From an uncultured Thermoanaerobacterales bacterium (GTDB lineage Bacteria > Bacillota > Clostridia > Christensenellales > UBA1242): a stretch of DNA of 24,875 bases. A program made the translations under genes and the position numbers. Location of the stretch: contig USTP01000005.1 in NCBI GenBank assembly GCA_900557695.1, positions 1-24,875 of the forward strand. Reading direction: 5' to 3'. The stretch's first letter is position 1. Each line of letters starts with the position of its first letter. The notes beneath the pieces are model-generated. The model saw nothing but the letters and a program-made list of their open reading frames with translations, was not told where the DNA came from and searched no databases. Shown here one piece after another: positions 1 through 13,200 of the stretch.

Positions 1-1296
1 TTTATATTCATTTACGCTTTTAATTTTATCTTCATCAATATTTGCCATTATTGTTATATGTATATCGTTTTCTTTATTAAAGCATCTATCTATGTTTTCT
101 TTCACCGAATTAACCGTAACCTTTTTAATTTGTTTTTTTGTAAAACTGTTTGATTTTTGCTTTTCTTTACCATACTTATAATACAATGTTATCTGGTTAA
201 GTGCATGTGATTGAAAGGAAGTAAAACTTGGTTTATCAATACTAACATAATAACCTTCTTTAAAGTCTTTAACATCATTTTCTGTTAGCTCGCCATTTTT
301 AAGCTTTTTAATGGTTTCGCCAATCACAGAAAATATCTTTTCAACATTTTCAAACTTACTGGTTGTGAAAGTGAATATATAGGCTATCTTATCACAATTG
401 TCATTATAATACATATATGAATCGCAATCGTAAACATATCCGTTTTTTCTACAAACATAGAAGAACATATCATCACGCAATGAGATGGTTCTAGATATAC
501 AATTAAAGTTATAATCGTATCTATAATTTTCGCCCTTTGTATCCATTTTTATAGAAACCATACATCTTATAACGCTATTATCATTTTTAACAAAATTTAT
601 TCCCTGTTTTTGAGTTAGTGGATAGTAAACAAATGGTATTATATTAGATTTTTCTTTGGGCTCATTTATTTTAGACAAATAATACTTTTTAACAAGCTTT
701 TTTATCTTATAAAATGGCAAGGTTGTAGCAACACTTACAAAAAATTTGTCGGTAACAAAGTGCTTGTTTCTAAAGTCTAAAAAATCTTTTGTTCTTAAAC
801 CTTTTAAGAACTTTTCACTTCCAAACCAATATTCAACATAATCATTGGTGTTTTTATATTGCTCTTTTATAAAATAAGTGTGGTTTAAAAATAAATTTTT
901 TCTCAAATCATTAACATCACTAGCTGCTTCTTCCAAAATAACATCAGCTTCTTTATCTATGTAGGCTTGTTCAAACTTACTACCAAGCAAAACATCACTT
1001 GAATACTCAAAGCATTTATCTATGCGTTTATTAGACTCATAAAAATTAACCGCCATATAATAGTGATTCGTGCAGGCATTTAAATAAGTAATTTTGCTTT
1101 TATCTTTTATAATGTCATCCACACTTCTTTTATTTGTGCCCTTGAAAAGCATGTGTTCAAAAAAGTGGGGCATACCATTTTTCTCATACATAGCGCCACA
1201 AAAAAAGCCTGCATACATTGCTGTTGCATTTCCAAGCTTTCTTTTTTTGTATATTATTGCTGCTCCGTTTCTAAATCTATAATATTTCTTTAGCAT
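1..1296 (-). CDS. M16 family (insulinase-like) zinc metallopeptidase, C-terminal end off the window
   Basis: The reading frame is open from an ATG at 1296-1294 to the left edge, 432 codons without a stop. The inverted zinc site HxxEH is intact as H44-F-F-E47-H48, inside PHFFEHMLFKGT, which is nearly the family consensus. A Glu at residue 123 (codon 928-930) lies exactly 74 residues after H48, the classic position of the third zinc ligand in M16 peptidases. The LNACTNHYYMAVNF stretch (72-85) matches the conserved strand that follows the active site. These residues predict an active peptidase that cuts peptides or small proteins inside a two-domain clamshell. M16B bacterial members are usually about 420-430 residues, so little is probably missing. 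No signal peptide is visible, so it is probably cytosolic. An AAAGG ribosome binding site overlaps the stop of the upstream gene and lies 10 bp from it, which implies translational coupling in the same operon. It could be one half of a YmfF/YmfH-like pair; the partner would lie beyond the edge. Confidence 0.93.
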   Translation of the reverse strand, partial: MLKKYYRFRNGAAIIYKKRKLGNATAMYAGFFCGAMYEKNGMPHFFEHMLFKGTNKRSVDDIIKDKSKITYLNACTNHYYMAVNFYESNKRIDKCFEYSSDVLLGSKFEQAYIDKEADVILEEAASDVNDLRKNLFLNHTYFIKEQYKNTNDYVEYWFGSEKFLKGLRTKDFLDFRNKHFVTDKFFVSVATTLPFYKIKKLVKKYYLSKINEPKEKSNIIPFVYYPLTQKQGINFVKNDNSVIRCMVSIKMDTKGENYRYDYNFNCISRTISLRDDMFFYVCRKNGYVYDCDSYMYYNDNCDKIAYIFTFTTSKFENVEKIFSVIGETIKKLKNGELTENDVKDFKEGYYVSIDKPSFTSFQSHALNQITLYYKYGKEKQKSNSFTKKQIKKVTVNSVKENIDRCFNKENDIHITIMANIDEDKIKSVNEYK

Positions 1297-1306
1297 TTAC
1301 TAACCT

Positions 1307-3190
1307 TTATCTAGTGACTTTATTTTTTATACAAATTATAACAATTAACAATATAACATTTATAGTAACTAATAGCATACCAATAATTTGAAGCATTGTC
1401 CAGGTGTCTGCCTCTAGGTTATATGTGTAAATATAGCCTGTGTAAACATTACCTTCTTCATCATTAAAGGTAACTAAAGTAAAATTCGTTATAGTGTCGC
1501 GCTTGCCAATAACTTTAACTCTTGCACCTTTGTTTAACATTAGTATTGTTTCTCTATCTTCACTAGTTGAAGTAAATATTTCACTATTGTTTCTTAAAAC
1601 CGTTGCATTTGGAATTATGCGGTCTTCAAGACTAGAGCTTTCAATTATACGCGACCTATCTATAAAACCAACATCTGTGCCATTTACCCTAACTAGTAGA
1701 TATTTTGTGTTTAGTGAAGAGTAGTCACAAATAGGGCTTAAAACCTCAAGTCGAGATGAATTTGGAATTACTCTTATCTGAGTGTTTAAATCGTCTTCAA
1801 TAACGCTTGGCATTGTATAAAGCTTCGTGAATGCTAAAACTGTTGTGTAGGTGTTCTCAAATTCAGTTTCAAATAAAATGGTAGTGTCGATACTTGCAAC
1901 ATAGCCATAATAATTTGTGCTCCCTAAACTATACATAACATAATACCAACCAACAATTGGTTCGCCCGTGCTTGCGTTAAACCCTTCACCAATTACAACC
2001 AAATTATCATTAACTTCAGCCGTGACTATTGCATCTTTACTATAAGGGCTTTCTTGGATGCTTGTTGCCTTAATAACATCAAGGTAGAGGAATTGGTCGC
2101 TTTCACCAAAAGTTGTGTTTATTTCACCGTTTTTAAGCTCATTTTGCTCATATCCAGATGGCTGCTTTATATCAAAATTATATATTATAACTGACTGATT
2201 TTCGTTAGAAATTAAGCTTAGGGTAGACATATTTCCATCGGCATCACTAGCAATAAAGTTAGCTTCAATTAAAATATCTTTGCCATCTAGGTGACTTAAT
2301 GAGGCGGAGGAGGGGGATATTTCTAATGTATAAAATTTAACCAAACTAGTTGTTGTAACAGCCAAAGCATCAGTTTCTTCAGATAAAGTTACAGCAGATA
2401 TATCAAGAATTTCATCACCATTAGTTTCTAAGCCAGTTACAGCAGTAACCGTGTAAACCTGCTCTACAGAAGCAATATCAAGCTTAAATGAGAAAATATT
2501 TTGGTCGTTTACAAGCATAACAAAAAGCATTTCTTCCGACTCGGTTATATAAATATGATTATATTCGCTTAGGGAAGCCTGAAACTGCTCGCCGATTTTG
2601 AAGGTTTTTATATTTGAAACACTGATAACATTATTATCCACCGATATTTCAGCTATTTCAAAACTATCTGCGATTGGGTTTTCTGGGCACAAAACAATAT
2701 AGTCTTTTTGTGCAATAGAAACAATTTTAATTGTTTTTGCAGTTTGAATAGTAGAGAGCTCGGTTTGGTTAAATGTGACAGTTTCAAAAGAGTTTAATGT
2801 TATGCAAGTAAAAGACTCGCCATTATACATCATTAGAATGTTGTTATAAACAATAATGTCTTTGAGATTATAAAGCCTGTAATGGTTATAATCTTCTTTA
2901 AAAGTTCCCGTGGCTTTATCAATAATTTTTATTGTGCTATCTGCCTTGTCGTAAACATAAATATAATTACCGTAAACTTTTACAAAACCTAGATCTACTA
3001 AAAATAAAGAGTCTTGCACAATTTCTTCATTATTTTCAGTTTCATCCTCGGCTAAGACTATTTCGTTTAAAAAGGACGAGGAAAGGGAACTGGAAGAAGC
3101 TTCCAGTGCCCCATAAGTTGATATTACACTTAAAACCATAAATGCAATTGCAAATAAGGTTGTTACAATTTTTTGCTTAAAGTTTTTCAT
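1307..3190 (-). CDS. Exported single-pass membrane protein with propeller-like region and SH3-like domains
   Basis: 627 residues. An AGGA ribosome binding site (3199-3202) sits 8 nt before the ATG. Residues 1-28 form a signal peptide (basic MKNFKQK start, hydrophobic core, then a Ser-rich stretch). Residues about 60-345 are short beta-strand segments of the type 'YIYVYDKADSTIKIIDKATG', which looks like a degenerate beta-propeller; this is inferred from pattern only. Residues about 388-435, 450-515 and 527-592 look like three SH3-like (SH3b) domains: WYYVMYS..YYGYV at 415-431, TQIRVIPN at 470-477, and a third ending in YTGYIYTY. A transmembrane helix spans about 600-621, followed by the short basic tail KNKVTR, so the bulk should be extracellular and the C-terminus cytosolic. 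It follows the giant lipoprotein gene by 25 bp, so the two are probably co-expressed and may act together at the envelope, for example in cell-wall binding or as an accessory of the giant protein. No catalytic motif was recognised. Confidence 0.85.
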   Translation of the reverse strand: MKNFKQKIVTTLFAIAFMVLSVISTYGALEASSSSLSSSFLNEIVLAEDETENNEEIVQDSLFLVDLGFVKVYGNYIYVYDKADSTIKIIDKATGTFKEDYNHYRLYNLKDIIVYNNILMMYNGESFTCITLNSFETVTFNQTELSTIQTAKTIKIVSIAQKDYIVLCPENPIADSFEIAEISVDNNVISVSNIKTFKIGEQFQASLSEYNHIYITESEEMLFVMLVNDQNIFSFKLDIASVEQVYTVTAVTGLETNGDEILDISAVTLSEETDALAVTTTSLVKFYTLEISPSSASLSHLDGKDILIEANFIASDADGNMSTLSLISNENQSVIIYNFDIKQPSGYEQNELKNGEINTTFGESDQFLYLDVIKATSIQESPYSKDAIVTAEVNDNLVVIGEGFNASTGEPIVGWYYVMYSLGSTNYYGYVASIDTTILFETEFENTYTTVLAFTKLYTMPSVIEDDLNTQIRVIPNSSRLEVLSPICDYSSLNTKYLLVRVNGTDVGFIDRSRIIESSSLEDRIIPNATVLRNNSEIFTSTSEDRETILMLNKGARVKVIGKRDTITNFTLVTFNDEEGNVYTGYIYTYNLEADTWTMLQIIGMLLVTINVILLIVIICIKNKVTR

Positions 3191-3215
3191 TTTTTTCGTC
3201 CTTTTAGTTTATATT

Positions 3216-4200
3216 TTAGAAGAAGTTTAAGTTGGTCATCCATTCAAATATAGTACTATCTCCATTTGCTAGCATTATAATACCATCAATCAATTGCAAT
3301 AGTGGACTATAGAATATCCAAGCAACCAGCGCATTAGATACTGGAATATTATCCCAATCGTGCAACGCACTCATGATTACTTCCTTTGTTCTTATATCTA
3401 CAACAGAGTTAATATAATCCATTCTTTGTTCACTAAATTGTTCATCTGATATACTTATAAGAGAGTGGAGCATTCTAGAGTAGGTACCCTTGTACTTTTC
3501 TTGTCCATTAAATATACCAACAATATAGTTACCAGCATTTTGCCACCAATTTAGTGTGTTAGACGAAGAGTCGGTTGTTTGGTTTGCAAAATTGTTGTCG
3601 TAAGTCATACTTGAGAAAGCATTGCCACTATTATTTGAAGTATACTTCATTGATGCCCCTCTATAATAGTCGTAACCTTTATCAGCAGACCACAATATAG
3701 TGTTCCAAAGAATATAGTTATCATTGTGTTGCATAATTTGGTGTTCTTGCAGTATGCATTGAGAAATAACCAAATCATCGCTGTTCATATAGTTGTTGTA
3801 GAAGTTGTAGCTTATTCCTTTTTTGTAATAGTCGAACACTTCTATAACTCTATAAGTTAAGAAATTATCAGCATCAAAAACATACTCAGGGAAGTATTTA
3901 TTAAATAGGTTTCTAAATGCAGATAACGTTACACCATAACTAAAGTAATATGATAATTGGTCGGTTATGCTTGAAACAAGTTGTCCCGTTTCTCCATTGC
4001 CTAAATATATCTTGCCAGCGCCCTTTTCATCTGTTGTTCCCGCAGTGATAGAGTGCAAGAACTCAAACAATATTTTAGCTTTTTCTTTATCGTTTCTATC
4101 CGCCGTAGCATCATTTATTATTGATTCTAGCATCTCAATAACCAACTGACCATTTTCAACAACTACTAGGAAATATGCTTCAATTTCATAATCGTGCTCA
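3216..4200 (-). other. Non-repeat C-terminal domain of the giant lipoprotein
   Basis: The last about 330 residues (roughly 6100-6427) change character. They contain likely helices (ENGQLVIEMLESIIND, KAKILFEFLHSI, ITDQLSYYFSYG), a Trp-rich stretch (WNTILWS, NWWQNAG) and a hydrophobic end at about 3260-3330 (VAWIFYSPLLQLIDGIIML). Just before it, at 4230-4250, lie two cysteines six residues apart (C6084, C6090 in KCRSATEC) in a Cys-poor protein, which could form a disulphide. No family was recognised. It may be the distal functional tip, or a membrane or partner contact given the hydrophobic tail. Confidence 0.5.
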
Positions 4201-7200
4201 TGAACATAAGACTGTGAGGTTAATTTAGCACATTCGGTTGCCGACCTACATTTCAACTTGCTTAGCCCTGTTTTAGGATTTGAAGTTGCACCTGTTAAAT
4301 AAACACCATGATTTACATTTGTTCCGTCAAAGGTTATAACAGCTTCTACAGGCAAGGCAACTTGCTGCCACTTTATAACCATGTTTACATCAAGGTTACC
4401 AACATCAAATTCTGGGTCATTCATAAAGTCGTCTGAGTCAAACAAACCTATGTTAAATCCACTCACATAATAGCTGTTATTTGTCATTTCAGCCTGCGTG
4501 GTAGGGGAATAACCTATAAGCTCAATAGAGTGAGGAATAATTGAGCCAGGTAAATTACTTGGATTCTTATTTATTTGAACCCTAACTGTAGGGAAGCCCG
4601 CCGTTGAAGCAACAACTTTATAATTAAGCTTTATTGTACCATTTTCAACATCAATTTGAATATTATCGCCAGTAATTTGACTACTATCATAAGCCTCGCC
4701 ATCAATAGTTAATGTAAACAAGCCTGGTTTTAAGCTATAAACAGTTGTTCCATCAACAGTAGATGCGTTTATATAGTTATAAATATTGTCCATTTTGAAG
4801 TTGCCATCACTATCTATTTCACATTGGTTATAACTAAATCCGTTTTGATACAATTCTTCAAGAGAACTAATGTATTCTGAATTATTATCGTAATACTCAT
4901 TCAATAGGTCTAGCTGATAAATGTAGTCAATTCTTTGATAAGCCAGTGTTCCATTGTTGTTCTTAGCAATGTTCACATATTGGTTACTTTTATAACATAA
5001 AGTTCCCGTTTCCTTACTATAAACCCTACTAATTAGCGACTGTGCAACTTTAGTTGGATATCCAATTTCATTGCCATTGTAGTCGTTAGTAACATAAACA
5101 TAAGGATCATTTGAAGCAATTACTATAGTTGTTGTTGTTTCTGCAGTGTTCCTATCTGATGAACCTAGTGTGGTTTCAAAAGTGTATCTTCCTGCAGATG
5201 GGTTAACCCAACCAGGTTGATTGCGTATGTAGTCGGCATAGGTTAGATATGTGTCGGTACTAGAGGTTGAAACAAGAGTGTCTGTGCTAGATACGCCAGG
5301 TAGCTTAGAGTTTAAAGCAGAATCTGCATAAGTGTAGGTAGACAAAATTTCAGACAACTCAATGTTCAATTGATACGACATAAAGGTGTAATAAACATTT
5401 ATAGTCATATCGCTGTTGATGTCATAAATATATAGATTATTTCTTCCTGCCGAGCTAATAAATTCGCCCTCTTCATCTTGACCAGGGAACACGCTATTAT
5501 ACTGCAAATTTCGGTTGGCGTCTGTATCTCTAAGCGACTCATAATCTGCCACGCCAGTTCCTGTGTCTATAGCAACATTTATTAAGTTGTTAAATTCAAA
5601 GGTTGTTGCCCAACCTACAAACCTGAAGTATGGGTGAGTGATAGAAGTAAGTTTTGCAGTTACATTTTTCTCTACGATTAGTGAACCTTTTATTTTACCA
5701 CCTTCTATAGGTTCGGTTGTCATCTTAGATTTTTCACTATCTAACACAACATTGCCAGCCTCATCATAAACAAGGTTGCCGTCTTCGTCTTTTAGTTCAA
5801 CATAGAGTTCTTCATTGTCTTCCTTATATTCATAGCTATTTAATGTGATAATAAAAACTCTAGCTTCATAGATTGCATAAACCTGCATATCACCATTTAT
5901 AACAAATGTGGTTTCGGCTGACACATACTCGCCATTTTCGTCTGTGTTCATAGTATGAGGTAGGTAGGTGTAGGTGGTGCCAACAGAGTATACATAATCA
6001 CCGCCATAAGATAAAACATTATACGTAGACTTGTAGCCAGTAGAAATTGCTATAAAGCCCTTAAAGTAGTATCCATCAACCATTCTTGCTAGAAGTGTTA
6101 CCGTTGTGCCCGTTTTTAGGTGGGTTAATGTATCTTCGCCATATTCCTCATAAGAATCACTAGATTCTGTTTTGTAGAATAATTCACTTTCAAAGTCTTC
6201 ACTTATATCGTCAGAATATCCTATGCTATCTTCATTATAATTTTTAACTAAACGCTTTGCACTGAAATCTATACCAACATATTGTTGCATTAGTATATGA
6301 AGACTGGTTTGCATATAACTGCTAGAGCTATTAGTTACGCCTTCAACATTATATCTATTATACACAATGGAAGATAGCCCATTGTTTATTGTTTGATTTT
6401 GTAAAATCAAATTGCCACTACCATCTAAAGCATCTTTCAAAACCTTGGTTGTGTAGGTGTTTGGTTTGGTGGTTAAATTAGTTGTTCTTTCAACAATTTC
6501 AAGTATGTATGAAGAATCTGGTAAAGCAAGGTTAAATATGAAGCCATCCCCAGTTTTGTTGTTCATGTTGTCGTTTACGATGTTTAGGTTTAAGTTACCA
6601 TCATATCCTAAGTTATATAGAACAGAGAATAGATAGTATCTAGCATCTCTACAAGCAGAATAGAAATCTGCCATTATAGAGATATTTGAACCAGCAACAA
6701 AGTTGTAGGTGCTAAACGACATTTCTTCTGCACTAGTATCATGCAGTTTTGAGGTTGGAACATATCCTTCAAGCTTATTTGTCCACCAGTCTTTTAAAGT
6801 GCTAGGGCTAGCCAAAGCTTCTGTTGTTGGAGCTTCAGTTGTTCCTAAAACTTCATTAGTGAATATGTCTGACAACATAACTGAAGTTGAGCCAAGAAGG
6901 GTACTAAACTCATAATCAGTGCTCATAGAATTGTAACTAACGCTAACAGAAACAGTTAAACCTTCTTCAACTCTATATGAGATAATTGCCGAACTATAAT
7001 TTCTATCATTTGAAATTTCTTGAATTAAGATAGATTTTGGATTATTGTTTTCAATTGTAAGTATATTTAAAGTTATAGCAATTTCAGGACTATAGTAGTT
7101 GTAGGCGAACTCAACTGTGTATAACCTTTTTGCTGAAGCAGTTATTGTTGTTCCAGCGATGTAGTCTGCAAGGTTTATGCTAACAACATTTCTATAAGTT

Positions 7201-10200
7201 TCGCCAAGTTTTTTAGAGTTTGAATCAGTGTATTCATAGAACCTATAGTATAAATTGTCTATAGCATTCTCTAGGCTTATCTCTTTTTCTACAAACTCAC
7301 TTATACCAGTTGGAAGAAGTGGATCTGTTGAATTTACAATGTCAAAGTCGGTTGCGTGTATATAAATATTCTTTGCAGTTGCACTTAAACTGTCAGGATA
7401 GGTGATAACAACTCTGCTTTCTTCTTCATCATAGATATATGTAAAGCTACCCTCATCAAAAGTATACTTTTGAAGAGTTGTTGTTACATTAAGTAGGGTG
7501 TTACCATCAACAGAAAGACTAAATTCACTTTCTTCATAGTTTGAAACAATATAAATATTTTGAAGCCTTTCACTAAACACTGCATAAACAATATAGTTGC
7601 CATGCTCGTCTTGAGTTAGATTGTTTAAATTGTTTCTTGTGAATACATATGATGATGAAGTAGATATCAATACGCCACCTTCATTTTCTTGAGTGTAGTA
7701 GCCAACAAAGTCAAAGTAACTATTTAAATCTCTAGCATTGATTGATAAAGATTTAGCCGTGGCATATCCAAACACATTTGCATTTTCATAAGTGCTAACA
7801 GTTTCGCCATCAAATGTAATTTCAAGGCCATTAGTTGGCACATTATAGGTGTTTTCACCAAGCGAATCGTCTAGAGAAAGATCAATGTTAACTATGATGT
7901 TAACCTCAGACATCGCATTTAAAACTATTATTATATCGGATAAATTAGATATGTCAATAGTGGTTCCACTATCTATCTCCGTGCCAAGATATTCAAAGCT
8001 CCTAAGGTCTTCTGGAGTGTATGATAAAGCTTCTCTTAAACTTGACGTGCTTAAATTGTCAATATACTCTTTAATTTTATCTAATGTTAATGGAGAATAA
8101 GTATCGTCAAAGTATAGAGTATAGAAAGTGCTATTATAGGTTGATTCTTTAACCTCAAAGGTAACATTTGTTACATGTCTATACACAACTCTCACAGCAA
8201 CATCAGCAAGAAGAGTAAAGGTTGCTGTTGCAGAAGTTGGATATCTATAGTTGTCACTATCTTGACTGCTATATCCATTATTTGTGAACGAATAACTACC
8301 AAGAAGTGTGGAAATAGAACTATCTTGCAAACTAACAAATGAGCCAATAGCACCATTAGTTATTTTTGCAAATTCAACATCTGCAATCATATAATTATCG
8401 CTTGCTGTAACATTTAAACTATACATGTTTCCAGTTTTATTTAAAATAGCCGTACCTTTACTAGTATCACTATCAACTATTGTTGCAAAGAAGCCACTGT
8501 TAAAATTCCCTAAAATAGTAACATTAGAATAGTTAGATGTTACATAATAGTCGTAAACAACTTGAGAATACACACTTGTGTAGCCTGCAGTTATTGAATA
8601 GCCATCAAACTGTTCATAGTAGCCAAGTGTGAAACTTAAACTTATAACAGAACCAGGTAAAATACTTCTTTGAACATTGTTGTTCTCATTTGTTACAGTA
8701 AATGTTGAATATGAACTATCAACGCCATAAATACCAACTATCATTACACTTGTAGAACCAGTTGGGATACTAAATGTAACATTAACTTCGCTGTTTGCCT
8801 GCGAAATTATAACACTATTTTGAGCTCCACTTACTGTAGATATAGTTACACTGTTTATTTTGTTTGCATTAACATTAACATATGTTGTAACGCCAATTCT
8901 AGTTATTGAAATTGTTCTAGAAATGTTGCTTGAGATTGTTCCTAAAGCTGTTGTTGCACTTGCTGAATAGCCGTCTTTAGGGTTGTTTGTTAAAGTAGCG
9001 CTAGATAAAGACAATACGCTTAGCGAAACTGAACCACTAACAGTTTCAGGGCAAAGAGCCGTGGTGGAAGCTACAGGATAATAAGTAGACCTAACATAGG
9101 TTATAGTGCTGTTTGCGTTTGAGATTGATGGAGATAATGTTACTGTGTTTACTTTAACAAATCTACCAACAATATTTGCATAAGTACCCGAATAACTACT
9201 ACCATAACTAGTTCCAACTTTAATATATTTTGCCACTGATGAATAGTTATAAACTTTTGCAAAATAACCAACAAACGCATAAGTGTTTGAGCCAATTGTA
9301 GTTGTTGTAACACCATTAGCTGTTGAAACACTTGAAAGGCTATCAACCTCAGAAATAGAACCAGAACTATCTATAAGCTCATATGTTGTTTGAGTTTGGA
9401 TAGTGTAGGAATTTGATGTTTCATATTTTGCAACTAATGTCAAATTGCTTTGTAACATTAAGCTTATGTTTCTTGTGTGAGATAGTGCATAGGTAGAGGT
9501 TGCAACGCTTTGCCCATCATAAATATACCATCCTTCAAAAACATAACCACCAAGTGATGAGTTTGGACTTAAAGTAACAGACCTATTAACATAATTTCCC
9601 GACATGGTGGTTGAAACCGAGCCAGAGCCAATAGTACCATAATTCCATCTAGTAATGCCTAGTTTGTTTCGTATTTCTGTGCCATCGCCAGTACCGTTAA
9701 CTGAAAGCATAATAGTTAAAGTATAACTGCGTGCAAAACGAACCTCAATATTTATGTCGCCTGAAATACCAGAAACATCTATTGTTACTGTTTGTCCACT
9801 TGTGTAGCTTGTTCCTAGAGCTGTTCCATTAACAAATAAGCCTGCTAGTCTATAATTAGAATTTATGTTTAATGTAAAGCTAACCTCATTTTCCAAAGCA
9901 TTTAAAAATTTTGTTTGATTAGTTATGCTACCACCATTTGAAGAGTTAGTTTCTCCGTTTATAGTTGTAACTTGATAATTTACTACTCTATGAGTTATAT
10001 ACTCTGCAGTGATAACAACACTTTCACAAGGACTAACTAGAGTTGTTGCAACAGTGTTGTAACTACCAGCAACGCTACTAATAGAGTAAGCATTTTCTCC
10101 ATCAATACTGATAGTAAAGCCAACAAATTCATAACCAGCCATATGGGTTGCTGTTAGAACAACATTTGTGTTGGTTAACATTGTTATGTCGGTGAGTCTA

Positions 10201-13200
10201 GATTGATTAGTTGAATTCAAGTAAAGGGTTTTTACAGAATAGTCGTTAGTAACTGTTCCGCTCGTGCTTAAAATATTACCAGTTATTGTAACTGCCAAAT
10301 CACTACTTGCAGTTTCTTCGCCATCAACAGTTCTAACAATTGTTACATTTGTTGTTGTTATATATTTTGCAACAAGAGATATGCTACCATATGGACTAAT
10401 ATCTGCATTAGTAATAGTAGGAGAAGTAGAAATAAGCCTACCTGAGTTATACCAACCAATAAAAGTTTCTCCACTTAATGCAGAAGTAGTTATTTCAAAG
10501 CCACTAAATGAAGGAATAACTAGCGATACGCTCGAAGATGACACACTTCCATTTTCAATCGAGTTATTACTTTCATCAGTAAAGTTGTAGTTTATTTCAA
10601 TGTTTGGCGAAGCCGTGATTTCGCCATTTAACTCTTTAGAAATAGTTATAGTACTAAACGCCCCAAACACGCCAGTTATAATAATAGAAGATCTATCAGT
10701 TGTTGGAATTTCTTGAGAACCACTGCCACTAAATGTGATATCTGTTGTGATTCCCAAAGACTGATAGGTTAGAGAAGACAATGAATATCTGCTACTAACA
10801 GTGCTAGCAATTGCGTAGCTAATATATACAGGTGTTCCACGCCTTACTAAAATATCCGTTAATTCGCTTAGTGAGCCCATTCTTGTGGTTTTATAGTTTC
10901 CAAATGGGTCGGTATAGGTTAAAATCAAGTCAAAATATGATTTAAATTGATCGCCTTGCTCACCATTTACATAGTATTCAGCCATATCTTCCTCTCTTAT
11001 GTTGATAAGCTTAGAAAGATCAATGGTTGTAGTTGCAACATACTCGGCAACTAATCTTAATGTACCAGTGTTGTTAGTTAACGAGTTTGATAGGGAAACA
11101 GTTGCTACTTTTTCGGTTGAGAACGTTCTAATAATAGAAGAAGAGTATGTATCTACTTGTGCCCAACCTACAAAGGTGTATGGGTTACCTTCGGTGTTTT
11201 GTGGACGAGTTTCTTCTATTGTTACAACTGTTCCAGATGGAATATAAAGATAAGAACTTAACGAAGCATTAGAAAATTCTTTTTGAACATTATCTCTTAA
11301 ATCTGTGTAAGTAAGTTTGTATGCAAAGTTAGAGATAGAGGTGTTTGTGTTGTAGATTAGTCCTGAAACAGAAACTTGAGTCATAGGAACAAATCTTGCC
11401 TCTATAACAAGGTCATTACTTACAATTTGCGTATAAGAAGTTAGATATTTATTATCCAGTCTAGACACAATCTGTCCATTTATATACCAGCCAACAAAGT
11501 AGTAAGCAGTGCTAGATTCATCATAGTTAAATGTTACTGATGTACCAGATGGCACAGTGGCACTTAAAACTTTATAGTCGGCAGAATTATAACTCATAGT
11601 AACATAAACACCCGACATTTCGGTTCCATCTTGATTAGTGTCAATAGAAGGATAAAGGGTTTGATTTATTGTTATTCTAAATCCCTTTTCAAAATTTGCA
11701 TAAACAATTAAGTCTTCTTTAACCCCGCTCATTGTTAAGCGCTGATAATCTACTAAATTTTCAACAAGTTTACCTTCAGTTACATCTTCGCCAGCTGTAT
11801 TTCTAACTTGGAAGTCGGGTAAAATATAGTCGGCAGTAGGGTAGGCATCAACAATTAAGTTTGCTCCAGTGTAGATATAGTAATAGTCACCAGTTTCGTA
11901 GTAGCCGTAAACAACTGTTGGTTCACCATTAAACGCCAACTCGTTTGTTTGGCTGACACTTAGCTGACCATTTTCATTACCACTAACTGTAACTTTATTA
12001 ACCTTAACATATTTAGCTTCATAAAAACCAGAAGGAGCTAGGTTAACAATAGAAAGCTCAGTAGAAACAAGCCTTGTTTGAACATTTTCACCATACCCAT
12101 AGCTACCAGTGAACCATCCAACAAACACATAAAGTTCGCCACCAACTTCTATAAACCTAGAGTTAACCGTTAGGTTAATTACAGCATCAGAGTCAAACAA
12201 ATATGAATTCGTGTTAGATATTGCAAGAGAGGAGTTATACTGCGAGGTGAGAGCGCCGTTATCATAGTAGAAATATCTACCATTATATGTCATAAGTGAA
12301 TAAACATTAACTGAGCTATAGTCACCAGTCCCAGCAGAAACACCAGTTCTAGAAACATCATTGATATCTGTTATAAACGAGTGGGAAACAACCATTTCAC
12401 TAGTTGCTTCAATTTTTGCGTTTGCATAGTAGGTGGTGTTGTTTTCACTTAAGGCAAACCTATCGCTTCTATTAAGGTCTACATTTGCATCACTATATAA
12501 GAAATTGATAATAAACTCCGAGCTCTTTTCGCCTGTGAAAATATTTGAATTAAGACTAGCTATATCACTAGTAGGCGTACTATATCCGTTGATATACCAC
12601 TGTGAAATACCAGCAGCATCTTGCTCTTGATAGGTAATAAGTGCAAGTTTTCCACTTAAATCATAGTCGAAATATCCATACATATAGAAGTTGTTGTTAG
12701 AAAGTAAAGGATTTCCAGACGAATTTACATGTGTTTTTATGTATGATTGAGTGCTATCTTTTTCAAAGGTTTCAAAGAAATCAGTATAAGAAGTTCCAAC
12801 CGTTCTAGCTAGTAAGATTGGATTACTAGGGTCGGCAACATTATATAAACCAAAATTGAAGCCACCATGATTATATATAGACGCTAAGCCACCACTAGTT
12901 GTATAGAAGTTTTCAACATTTATATAAACTAAAACAACTCGTTTGGTGTTTATAGTTAAGTTTAGTGTGTCATACTCAGTGTCTGTGCCTATAACCGATT
13001 TAACTGGCAATTTAATGCCAAAAACAGAGTTTAAAACAACATCACTAAATTTAACATCTTCGCCTTCGCTGTTCACGGCAACAACATACTCATTATTAAG
13101 GTCAACTTCGCCTCTAAGGTTAGATAAACCTAATTCAGAGTCAATCGTTTCAAAACTTAAAGAACTAAACCTATAGCCACCTGCTGGGGCAATAGTAAGT

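Noticed and set aside
9149..9346. 65-residue minus-strand open frame overlapping the giant gene
   Set aside because: It is an alternative frame on the same strand inside the giant gene, with Leu/Gln-rich content produced by frame-shifted repeat codons and no ribosome binding site.
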